From an uncultured Campylobacter sp. (GTDB lineage: Bacteria > Campylobacterota > Campylobacteria > Campylobacterales > Campylobacteraceae): a DNA stretch of 5,985 bases. The notes under the pieces were generated by a model that was not told the origin of the DNA, searched no databases, and saw only the letters and a program-made list of their open reading frames with translations. Position numbers and translations under genes: made by a program. Every line of letters begins with the position of its first letter. Position 1 is the stretch's first letter. The DNA is taken from positions 1 through 5,985 of the forward strand of contig NZ_CALKTC010000011.1 in the NCBI RefSeq assembly GCF_937996225.1, written 5' to 3'. Below, in pieces: positions 1 through 5,980 of the stretch.

Positions 1-1770
1 ATTAGCGCTCAGCTCGAAAATCTTGCCGAGGGCTAAATTTGCCCCGTAGTAGGTTCTCGTTACGTCGTATTCGGCCCTTCCCGAGGCCAGAGAAGCCTCG
101 TAGTCCGATTTGATGCGACCGATTTTGGCTCCCGATTTGGCATAGAAATTTTCCGCCAAGTCGAATTCGCTCACAATGCCCGCCCCCGCGTATTTGAGAT
201 CGCCGCTGCCTTTGACGGCGAAATCATTTAAGCTCTCATATTTACCGCCGCCCGTTTCTACGTATCCTCCCAGGCTCGCGCCGTCCCCAATACGGCCCAT
301 CGCTCCTGCGAGCACGGAGATACCTTTGTTTTCTACATAGGAGCCGGAATTGTAGCGCATATTAAAACCTCCCGCATACGCAAACGTTCCGTCTGCGGTA
401 TCCGTTATTCCCGAAAGGATATCGTCGCTTTGATTTATCGCGCCTAGCACCGCGGCGCCGGTTTCCAGCGTATTTTTATTTTGCGCCATTAGCTTCGCTC
501 CGATTCGATCAGAATTCGGCAGAGGCTGCGGATCGGGATTTATCGTGATTTTGGTTACGTCGGCGATCAGGTCTTTATCGTCGTTAGCGCTACGCAAGGC
601 GAATGTATAGGCAGTCGAAAGCCCGCTTTGAACTAACTGTTCGGAGCGGTTAGCCATATCGCCGAATTTTATCCCGCTTGCGGTTTTTATGAGATTTACG
701 CGATCGCCCGATTTGAGCTTATCCGCTCCGTTTGCTATACCCACGCCGATAGTCGCTTTGCTTATATCGGTTAGCTCGCCGCTTACTAAATTTAAAATCG
801 TCTCGTCGTTTGCGGTATCCGCGGCTAGATAGAAATTGAGTTTTTCAAAGCCCGCGATCGATTTAAACGTATCGTTTTTGCCGTAGACGTTGAAAGTGTT
901 ACCGCTTAATTTTTGGTTTTCCCGACCGAATGCGACGCAGAGATCCAATCGGCTCCAATCTTTATCGCGGACATATACGTTAAGCACGTTATCTCTCGCT
1001 TCCGCACCGTCGTGCGCCCACATTATATTTGCAACGTCTATCCTACCGCGAAGATCGTCCGCATCTTTGAGATTTACGACGTTGTTCGTAAGCTTACTAT
1101 TTCCCCATGCAAATGCGGCCCGCATAGCGCTCAACGAATCGCCGATCGTGCCGCCGTTGATATTTAAAACGTTACCATCGGCGGTGCCGCTATTGCTGAG
1201 ATACGCAGCGGTAAAGGTAGTCGTTAAACGTTCACCTTTGGTACCGTTGATATTAAGCGTATTTTCATTCGCCGCACCCCCATTGATATCTACAACCGAA
1301 AGACCGTGATAAATCATAGTGCCGTTTAAATTTAAGACATTTTTCGTAGCCGTAGCTCTACCGTTTGATTCAACGAGATGCGTTTTCCTGAGCTCACCGC
1401 CGTTTAGATTCAGCGTATTTTCGCTAAATACGGTACCGTTCTGCTGCGAGGAAGCTACGTTTATACTATTGAGCGTACCGCCGTTCATCGTCAAAGCATT
1501 GCCCTTAAGCGTCTGATCGGCTGCCGTGGCGCTATTTACGATGATATTATTCAACGGGGAATTATCGCTCGGTTGGCTATCGAGCGTAATTATCTGCGCG
1601 GCGGTCGGATTTTTTACCGTTAGGGTTCCGTCGTCGACGTCTTTTTCATAGACGTCGTAATTATTTAAATCCGTGGTTTTATCGATCGTAAGCGGATTCG
1701 CAACGGGTATGGCGTAAAGTTGGCCAGCGAGCGCCAAAGATAAACTCGCGCCGATAGTTTTACTGTGCAT
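1..1770 (-). CDS. Type V autotransporter, repetitive passenger plus start of beta-barrel (3' end outside window)
   Basis: The frame is open for 590 codons from the ATG at 1770 to the window edge, with no stop. Residues 1-20 form a signal peptide (short basic start, hydrophobic SLALAG core, cleavage expected after LYA). Residues 21 to about 418 are the passenger, rich in Asn, Gly, Thr and short beta-strand patterns. From residue 91 an N-x-(L/F/V)-(N/T)-(L/I/M/V) motif, often followed by NGG, recurs every 26-31 residues, as expected of a beta-helix. A proline-containing linker (NPDPQPLPNS, 421-430 region) leads into a barrel of the Autotransporter (PF03797) type from about residue 428, with alternating strands such as YAGGFNMRYNSGSY, ISVLAGAMGR and YYGANLALGK. 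About 100 barrel residues are probably missing. No protease or esterase catalytic motif is visible, so adhesion or surface display is a guess. A single Cys (278) lies in the passenger. The start is fixed by the SD GGAGGA seven bases upstream. Confidence 0.9.
   Translation of the reverse strand, partial: MHSKTIGASLSLALAGQLYAIPVANPLTIDKTTDLNNYDVYEKDVDDGTLTVKNPTAAQIITLDSQPSDNSPLNNIIVNSATAADQTLKGNALTMNGGTLNSINVASSQQNGTVFSENTLNLNGGELRKTHLVESNGRATATKNVLNLNGTMIYHGLSVVDINGGAANENTLNINGTKGERLTTTFTAAYLSNSGTADGNVLNINGGTIGDSLSAMRAAFAWGNSKLTNNVVNLKDADDLRGRIDVANIMWAHDGAEARDNVLNVYVRDKDWSRLDLCVAFGRENQKLSGNTFNVYGKNDTFKSIAGFEKLNFYLAADTANDETILNLVSGELTDISKATIGVGIANGADKLKSGDRVNLIKTASGIKFGDMANRSEQLVQSGLSTAYTFALRSANDDKDLIADVTKITINPDPQPLPNSDRIGAKLMAQNKNTLETGAAVLGAINQSDDILSGITDTADGTFAYAGGFNMRYNSGSYVENKGISVLAGAMGRIGDGASLGGYVETGGGKYESLNDFAVKGSGDLKYAGAGIVSEFDLAENFYAKSGAKIGRIKSDYEASLASGRAEYDVTRTYYGANLALGKIFELSAN
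871..1500 (-). repeat. Passenger repeats with 26-31 residue period
   Basis: These protein-level repeats lie inside the autotransporter. The anchor Asn of each copy falls at residues 91, 118, 144, 170, 200, 230, 261 and 291. Typical copies read NTLNLNGG, NVLNLNG, NTLNING and NVLNINGG; the last three (NVVNLKD, NVLNVYV, NTFNVYG) have lost the NGG turn. Spacing is 26-27 residues for the first copies and 30-31 for the later ones. This fits one or two beta-helix turns per unit. Confidence 0.75.
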
Positions 1771-1777
1771 TTTGAAC

Positions 1778-1783
1778 TCCTCC
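1778..1783 (-). promoter_or_regulatory. Strong Shine-Dalgarno of the autotransporter gene
   Basis: The minus strand reads GGAGGAGTT followed by CAAA and the ATG at 1770. The GGAGGA core lies 7 bases from the start codon. It is the strongest ribosome binding site in the window and settles the start at 1770. Confidence 0.85.
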
Positions 1784-1819
1784 ATAAATGCGAGATGAAA
1801 TAGCGGCAAGCGAACTCAA

Positions 1820-1844
1820 TTTAGCGACGCTTTTGCACGCTAAA
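1820..1844 (-). promoter_or_regulatory. Hairpin in the autotransporter leader
   Basis: Perfect 7-bp inverted repeat TTTAGCG (1820-1826) and CGCTAAA (1838-1844) with an 11-base loop that holds a further short GC/GC pairing. If transcription starts near 1849, as the -10 box predicts, the hairpin sits at the very 5' end of the mRNA. There it could protect the transcript from decay. No ligand-binding aptamer is recognised, and the function is inferred. Confidence 0.4.
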
Positions 1845-1848
1845 ATTT

Positions 1849-1890
1849 GAAATTTATTATACTCCTATCAATATTAAAGAATCATTAACT
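1849..1890 (-). promoter_or_regulatory. Sigma-70 type promoter of the autotransporter gene
   Basis: On the minus strand a perfect TATAAT (1856-1861) lies in GGAGTATAATAAATT. Upstream is AT-rich DNA with regularly spaced T/A runs (about 1866-1930) and no recognisable TTGACA. This is the usual look of Campylobacter vegetative promoters. The predicted start near 1849 gives a leader of about 80 bases, which contains the hairpin at 1820-1844 and the SD at 1778-1783. Confidence 0.7.
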
Positions 1891-2918
1891 ATTAAATTTT
1901 TAAAGTAGCATTAAAAAATATTCGTTTTGCGGCGTAAATTTAAAGCACAAACGCAATAAATTTCGCTCAATTTACATTGTGAAATCGCAAAAATCGCCCA
2001 CCCTCAAGAAACGAATTTAGCATCACGCCGGCGCATAAATTTGCAGCGCAACGGTAACGCCGAATTGATGCTGCGGGCTCGTAGCAAATGCTCCGCGATA
2101 TTGGTAAATTTCCGAGCGCGATTGCGTTAGACGGTCGCTTCGCGCCGAAAATACGGGCGTTAAATTTGACGCTCGCGGCAAAATCAAGTGCAGCTTCGAG
2201 CCGGCCCGATCGTAGACGGCATCGGAAGCAATACGGCGCGTAAAGCCTTAAATTTCGGCGCGGAGCCGTTTACCGCCCGTATCCTCCCCTACCTTTTAAA
2301 TTTTCGTCGTAATCCACCCCGTTCGTCATTCGCCTGCGCGAAGCGTCAAATTCATCGCGCAGCGGGCTTTTGCGCACGTTAAACTGCAGCGGCTCTATGC
2401 CTAAAATATCGGCGAGCACATGAGCCAGATCGTCGCTCATAAAAGGCTCGTCCTTCGCCGCGCCTATGCGCCGCCAAAGCTCCGCATGATCGGCGATAAA
2501 GCTTTTTGAAGCGATGAAAAGCAGCGGAATTTCGTAGGTGAATCGGGTATTGATGTTGTGCCCGATGAGGCCGTTTTGCTCATAGATATTCTCTCCGTGA
2601 TCGCTGAGATAGACGATGAGGCTGTCCTCATCCGATAAATTTCATTCACCACGTAGTCGTTATACAGCACGCTGTTATCGTAGCACGCGAGGGCGACCTT
2701 TTGCTTTTGCGTAAACGGTAAGGCGATATCGTCGCTTTTAAATTTATCAAATTCCTCGGGATAGCGTTTTTTATAGTCCATATGATTTCCCATGAGATGC
2801 ACGACGTAGAAATTTCGCTCGCGCTGCGATTTTTTCGCCTCTTTGATGATCGGCAGCAGCGCGCCGTCGTGCGCGACTCGCATGCTATCGAGCTGATCGC
2901 TTGTGGAAAGAAAGATGC

Positions 2919-2925
2919 TTTTTTT
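2919..2925 (-). repeat. A7 homopolymer at the third frame break of the transferase
   Basis: Seven A on the coding strand (T on plus). With six, the frame runs from SAADRAEK straight into SIFLSTSDQLD, a natural join for this family. With seven it stops shortly afterwards. Confidence 0.7.
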
Positions 2926-3530
2926 CGGCGCGATCGGCGGCACTTTTTGCGCTAAGGGCAAATTTGCCGAAGGCTTCTTGATTGCTGATCCACATCGTGC
3001 GAAAGCCGCTCAGCGCGAACATATCGATGATGCTAAGGCTCTCAAACCACGGCCTTTCGCGCTCGCTTTCGTAGTCGCTGAAATTAAGTATCCGCATCAG
3101 CGCGGGATTGGTCGCGCCGTAGCACGAAACCGTATCGCTAAATTTAATAAGCAGCCCCCGCCGCTGCAGATCGTTTAGCAAAGGCGTCGTATCTTTGCCG
3201 TATCCGTAAAGCGACATATGGCCGCGTGCAGGCTCTCGCCGATAATCAGCACGACGTTTTTAATCTGCGTTGCGTTAAAATCAAGCGCGAAATTCGCCCT
3301 CTTCGCCTCGTCGTAGCCACGATCGATGCTTTGCAAATCGGCAAGGAAATTTGCATCGCCGAGATACTCTTTTACGACGAACGCGAACTCAAGCGGAGCG
3401 TATGTGCCGAGCGTCGCGCGATAACGCTCGCCGCCGCTTGCGATTTTGGTCGCCGTAAAAATGCAAAAAATGACCACACAAATCGGATAGATCACGCTAA
3501 ATGCGGCTCGCAGCCTCGCGCTGCACGAGC

Positions 3531-3538
3531 TTTTTTTT
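3531..3538 (-). repeat. A8 homopolymer at the first frame break of the transferase
   Basis: Eight A on the coding strand within TTT-A8-GCTC. With eight, translation ends 10 codons later at a TAG (3497-3499), after the fourth membrane segment. With seven, it continues through the fifth membrane segment (VIYPICVVIFCIF) into the periplasmic domain. This is the longest homopolymer that I see in coding sequence here. Confidence 0.75.
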
Positions 3539-4020
3539 AAACTTCAGCGCGACAAACGTCGCGGTCGCGAATGCGAGCAAAGAGCAGATCACGCCCGCGC
3601 TGAGAAATTGCGCGGCGAATTCCTTACTTTCGTTCGCGTCGGTGTGGATTATCGCATCGAGCGCGACGACGTTAAAAGCGGAGTCGAAAAAAATGACCAA
3701 AAAGAGCGAGATAGCCGCACAAAGCGCATTGATCGCCAGCGCAAACAGAGCGGCAAGCCCGAAAAATCTTCTAAAAACGACGAAGCAGAGATGAAAGATG
3801 AGCAAATTTATGATCAAAATGCAGCAAAAATCCTCAAAGATCCGCGAAAATATGCGATCTTCCACGCCGTAAAAGTAATACGCCCGCGCCGCGCAAACGA
3901 TCAAATTAAGCGCGACGACGAGCCAAAATACACCCACCGCGCCGCATAGGCCGAAATAAAATTTCGGCGCGGGCGCAAGCAGAGCCCTCGCTTTATCAAG
4001 TAGTAGTTGAACCATTTTTG

Positions 4021-4026
4021 CTCTTT
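4021..4026 (-). promoter_or_regulatory. Modest Shine-Dalgarno of the transferase gene
   Basis: The minus strand reads AAAGAG, five bases before the ATG at 4015. It is weaker than the autotransporter site but is the best candidate near the first Met of the hydrophobic N-terminus. No convincing -10 box is visible just upstream. Confidence 0.45.
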
Positions 4027-4083
4027 ATTTTTAAATTTACATCTGCCACATCGCTGGAACCGCTGCGGCGCAGTCTCGCATCC

Positions 4084-4167
4084 ACAAATTGTGCCGCGCT
4101 TCAAGTCGGCTCACGCCAACGCAATGAGAACAGGCGGTAAATTTTACGCTTACAAATTGTGCCGCGC
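4084..4167. repeat. 16-bp direct repeat, two copies
   Basis: ACAAATTGTGCCGCGC occurs at 4084-4099 and, identically, at 4152-4167, 68 bases apart. The ACAAATTGT half is itself a dyad. It lies upstream of the transferase start on the minus strand, so a regulatory role is possible but unproven. Confidence 0.6.
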
Positions 4168-4523
4168 CGAAATCTCTACCGCAAAATTGAGCGCGTCTGT
4201 TTTTGCGCCGCGATCGGCGAATTTTTGCGCGACACGATGCCGCAAGGCAAATTTTACCTGCCGAAATTTGAATGCGGCGAAATTGATGCGACATTTTCTG
4301 TTGCGAAATTTGCCGCACGGCGCGCTTCCTAAACGGCAAAATTCCGTGCCGTGCCGCGTATCAAAAATACGACGCGATTGAGTGCATAAATTTAAATCCG
4401 CAAGACACCGCACCAAAAACAACTGCCGCGCGCAAATCCCACGCACAGACGCACGCTCGCGCAGAATTTACGCGCAAAATGCAAGCCCGCTTTTTGCATC
4501 AAATTTATGCAGCGGGTATTTGC

Positions 4524-4535
4524 GCGAAATTTCGC
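4524..4535. repeat. 12-bp perfect palindrome GCGAAATTTCGC
   Basis: A perfect palindrome centred on AAATTT. Related ones are CGAAATTTCG at 4598-4607 and GAAATTTC at 4620-4627, all within 105 bases. Confidence 0.6.
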
Positions 4536-4640
4536 AGCAGCCCGGAGCGTGCAAATTTCACGCCGAGCAAACGTGCATGTACGAGGCGCTAACGTATCGA
4601 AATTTCGCAGCGAATGCGTGAAATTTCTCGGCGCGGGCGC

Positions 4641-4679
4641 ATCACCAAATTTCATCACCAAATTTCATCACCAAATTTT
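4641..4679. repeat. 13-bp tandem repeat, three copies
   Basis: ATCACCAAATTTC is repeated head to tail at 4641-4653, 4654-4666 and 4667-4679; the last base of the third copy is T instead of C. It lies 16 bases past the stop of the 150-residue gene, in the 3' region of that transcript. Such a short array could vary in copy number between strains. Confidence 0.9.
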
Positions 4680-4695
4680 CGCCGGCCGAATTACC

Positions 4696-5148
4696 TTACT
4701 CGTAGCCGAAAATTTTAATCCCCGTGTCGCTCTGCTCGTAGCGCAGCGCAGGGATCTTTTGCAGTAGATTTTTTAGCTTTTCCAGATCGTTTTTCCGCCC
4801 GCCGTCGAAGGCTCGCGGTACCCACACCCACGCGATCTCGTCGTATGCAAACGAGCCTACCGTAAAGCTAGCCCGCTTTGAGCTCGCCTCCCATTTGGAG
4901 GAGTTTTTGATAGCATAGAAGTTTGGATAGAGGATTTTTTTAATGATGAAGCATTTGCAAAATTTAAAATCCGCGAAAAACTCCGCCCACGTCGCATCCT
5001 CGGTAAAATAGCCCTTCGCGCGCAGGCGCTTTTTCTCTTTGCGCAGCCTGATCGGCTCATAAAATCGCTGCCAAGCCCTCGCGCAGGCATCCATAAACGC
5101 GAGTATGCGGGCAAAGTAAATTTTAAAAAGCGCCTTAAAAAGCTCCAT
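4696..5148 (-). CDS. Hypothetical protein, 150 residues, coupled to the DUF4230 gene
   Basis: I do not recognise the family. The N-terminus (residues 1-24, MELFKALFKIYFARILAFMD) is hydrophobic and aromatic but interrupted by charges, so an amphipathic membrane-associating helix is more likely than a signal peptide. A strongly basic patch follows (RLRKEKKRLRAKG, 34-46), then an aromatic-rich segment (WAEFFADFKFCKCF, 54-67) with two cysteines. The C-terminal half (about 92-150) looks like a small alpha/beta domain: strand-like SFTVGSF and EIAWVWVP, helix DLEKLKNLLQKI, strand GIKIFGYE. The ATG follows the TAG of the upstream gene with no base between, so translation is probably coupled by termination and re-initiation, with GAGAAG as a weak SD inside the upstream gene. 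Codon style matches the neighbours. An accessory role to the DUF4230 protein is inferred from coupling alone. Confidence 0.8.
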   Translation of the reverse strand: MELFKALFKIYFARILAFMDACARAWQRFYEPIRLRKEKKRLRAKGYFTEDATWAEFFADFKFCKCFIIKKILYPNFYAIKNSSKWEASSKRASFTVGSFAYDEIAWVWVPRAFDGGRKNDLEKLKNLLQKIPALRYEQSDTGIKIFGYE

Positions 5149-5862
5149 CTACTTCTCGATCTGCGATTTTAGCGACTTGTCGATTGCGATCTCGTTTGAG
5201 TTTATGTCGATCGTTTGAAGCGCCTTGTCCTGGAAGATAAATCCGACCTCCTTCACGCCGAAGCTCTTGGCGATCGCTTCCAGCGTGTCGGTCGCAGATT
5301 TGTGGATCTTGCCGCCAAGATCGTTGATGATTTTTAGCGAGAGCTGCTTGACCTCGTCCTTGGCGTCGTCGATGAGATGGTTTTTATCGCTTTCGTCAAA
5401 GCTCGCGCCGAATAGTCCGTTTAGCGAATCGGGCAGCAGAAACGGCAGCAGCTTGGCGTTTTTCTCGTCGTAAATTTTCATATCTTTGATCGAGTATTTG
5501 TATTTGCACGGCGGCATCTTGATCTCGTAGCGATCCTCGCCCTGCGGCAGTATCGCAAACTCGGGGCTTAGCAGGTCGTAAACGAACTCGATCTCAAACT
5601 CGAAGATGATGGCGATCTGCTTTTTCGTCATCAGCGGCGAGACGAGCGAGCCCAGTAGCCCGCTGCCTACGTTTTGCTTGCGCGTGACGATCTCTTTGGA
5701 ATAAATTTTAAAAACGCTCAGCTCGCCGATGCTTTTAAGCCGCGTGATGTCGGTGGCAATCTGCGGCTTGCCAGTCTGCTCGCTGCTTTTGCGCATCTTA
5801 AAAAACATAAAAACCAAGATGCAAAATATCACTAAATTTAGAAGAAAAGCAAAATTTTCCAA
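5149..5862 (-). CDS. Membrane-anchored DUF4230 family protein, TTG start
   Basis: A 237-residue protein. Residues about 4-22 are one uncleaved transmembrane helix (FAFLLNLVIFCILVFMFF) followed by KMRK, which predicts an inner-membrane anchor; with the basic side after the helix, the side on which the body lies is uncertain. Residues about 38-215 match the general pattern of the uncharacterised DUF4230 family: ITRLKSIGELSVFKIYSKEI (39-58), KKQIAIIFEFEIEF (80-93), MPPCKYKYSIKDMKIYDEK (116-134), then a long helical part and GVKEVGFIF (202-210). The biochemical function of the family is not established as far as I know. The start is TTG at 5862: an SD (AAAGGA) lies six bases upstream, and the first in-frame ATG (residue 19) would remove the helix. 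The nearby ATG at 5869 is out of frame. It is first of a two-gene unit, with its TAG abutting the next ATG. Confidence 0.87.
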   Translation of the reverse strand: MENFAFLLNLVIFCILVFMFFKMRKSSEQTGKPQIATDITRLKSIGELSVFKIYSKEIVTRKQNVGSGLLGSLVSPLMTKKQIAIIFEFEIEFVYDLLSPEFAILPQGEDRYEIKMPPCKYKYSIKDMKIYDEKNAKLLPFLLPDSLNGLFGASFDESDKNHLIDDAKDEVKQLSLKIINDLGGKIHKSATDTLEAIAKSFGVKEVGFIFQDKALQTIDINSNEIAIDKSLKSQIEK

Positions 5863-5868
5863 ATTTCA

Positions 5869-5874
5869 TCCTTT
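5869..5874 (-). promoter_or_regulatory. Shine-Dalgarno that decides the TTG start
   Basis: AAAGGA on the minus strand, then six bases (TGAAA region) and TTG at 5862. The out-of-frame ATG at 5867-5869 overlaps the SD itself and cannot be served by it. Confidence 0.75.
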
Positions 5875-5881
5875 AAAATTT

Positions 5882-5897
5882 TATCGGTATTTTAGCA
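5882..5897 (-). promoter_or_regulatory. Extended -10 promoter of the DUF4230 unit
   Basis: The minus strand reads TTTTGCTAAAATAC: TAAAAT at 5889-5894, preceded by TG one base away (extended -10). No good -35 is seen. A start near 5882 gives a leader of about 20 bases that contains the SD. A CGGCGCCG palindrome (5903-5910) lies just upstream of the -10, where a regulator could bind; that is speculation. Confidence 0.65.
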
Positions 5898-5929
5898 AAA
5901 TACGGCGCCGATTTGTAGTGCAATTAAAA

Positions 5930-5969
5930 TTTTACGATTTTTGCAGCAAGAAATTTTAAAATCGTAAAA
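5930..5969. repeat. 12-bp inverted repeat upstream of the DUF4230 promoter
   Basis: TTTTACGATTTT (5930-5941) and AAAATCGTAAAA (5958-5969) are perfect reverse complements around a 16-base loop. In minus-strand RNA the second arm is followed by UUUUAAUU, so it could be a weak, AU-rich terminator of a gene beyond the right edge. As DNA it could be an operator. The stem has only two G-C pairs. Confidence 0.5.
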
Positions 5970-5980
5970 GAAATTTTAAA
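5948..5980. repeat. 13-bp direct repeat with 20-bp period
   Basis: AAGAAATTTTAAA at 5948-5960 and again, identically, at 5968-5980. The offset of exactly 20 bases is about two helical turns, which would put both copies on one DNA face. The sequence is AT-rich, so chance is not excluded. It overlaps the inverted repeat at 5930-5969. Confidence 0.5.

Larger units (their letters stand above)
1784..2269. other. Gene-free stretch between transferase pseudogene and autotransporter
   Basis: About 490 bases without a convincing gene. The left part (1784-1930) is the AT-rich promoter and leader of the autotransporter. The rest (about 1930-2269) alternates GC-rich blocks with AAATTT; I count nine AAATTT in the whole stretch. 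A 74-codon minus-strand frame without a credible start is open at 2023-2247 but has no recognisable content. A short CGGC/GCCG hairpin lies just after the transferase stop (about 2255-2268), without a proper U-run, so I do not call it a terminator. Confidence 0.6.
2270..4015 (-). pseudogene. Phosphoethanolamine transferase (EptA/EptC/CptA family), four frameshifts
   Basis: Family members move phosphoethanolamine from phosphatidylethanolamine onto lipid A, lipo-oligosaccharide core or proteins, at the periplasmic face of the inner membrane. Read through four single-base corrections the product is 581 residues, normal for the family. Five membrane segments (about 21-43, 63-82, 86-111, 140-157, 171-187) precede a sulfatase-fold domain. 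Visible motifs: VVLIIGES (metal ligand Glu260), MSLYGYGKDTTPLL (267-280), SCYGATNPAL with likely nucleophile Thr302, HLMGNH (His406, His411) then RYPEEF, LSDHGE (Asp472, His473) and IGHN (His486). Spacings resemble those known for EptA. Frame breaks: A8 tract 3531-3538 (one A too many), near 3220-3223 (one base short), A7 tract 2919-2925 (one A too many) and near 2632-2633 (one base short). The reading frame alternates between the same two phases. Start ATG 4015 has a modest SD (AAAGAG). Target and exact subfamily are undecided. Confidence 0.88.
4016..4695. other. Gene-free stretch rich in AAATTT palindromes
   Basis: About 680 bases. Several frames are open on both strands for 80-120 codons, but they encode Arg/Cys/Ala-rich, low-information peptides without domains or good start signals, so I call no gene. 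By hand I count 14 AAATTT words, where under one is expected by chance; many are set in symmetric GC flanks. The stretch also holds a 16-bp direct repeat (4084 and 4152), a 12-bp palindrome (4524) and a 13-bp triple repeat (4641). I find no tRNA, CRISPR or clear terminator. It may be decayed coding DNA or a species-specific spacer. Confidence 0.55.

Noticed and set aside
890..1516. Plus-strand open frames of 65-139 codons opposite the autotransporter
   Set aside because: They lie antisense to a continuous 590-codon frame with signal peptide, repeats and barrel. Their products are low-information Ser/Pro/Leu-rich peptides without ribosome binding sites.
2023..2247. 74-codon minus-strand open frame between the transferase and the autotransporter
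   Set aside because: It has no ATG and no SD, is preceded by a stop, and has no recognisable domain. Open length is not unusual in GC-rich spacer DNA.
2255..2268. Rho-independent terminator after the transferase
   Set aside because: The CGGC/GCCG stem is only four base pairs and is followed by AAATTTAAGG, not a U-run.
2188..2382. 64-codon plus-strand open frame
   Set aside because: It overlaps the C-terminal coding part of the transferase, which is clearly readable on the minus strand, and its peptide resembles nothing.
2464..3495. Three separate small minus-strand proteins in place of one transferase
   Set aside because: Each is a piece of one enzyme: the fragments carry consecutive family motifs in the right order and join by single-base changes.
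3531..3540. Programmed -1 ribosomal frameshift at A8
   Set aside because: The restoring change is a net loss of one base. The -1 frame runs only about a dozen codons to a TGA.
2903..3949. Plus-strand open frames of 91-113 codons opposite the transferase
   Set aside because: They are antisense shadows of the membrane and catalytic domains, with no start signals and no domain content.
4641..4679. Possible CRISPR remnant
   Set aside because: The units are 13 bp and directly adjacent, without spacers. This is a simple tandem repeat.
4007..4767. Overlapping open frames of 79-124 codons on both strands in the spacer
   Set aside because: They overlap one another on both strands, are rich in Arg and Cys from GC blocks, and change at every AAATTT. 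I see no motif or SD, so they are most likely chance frames.
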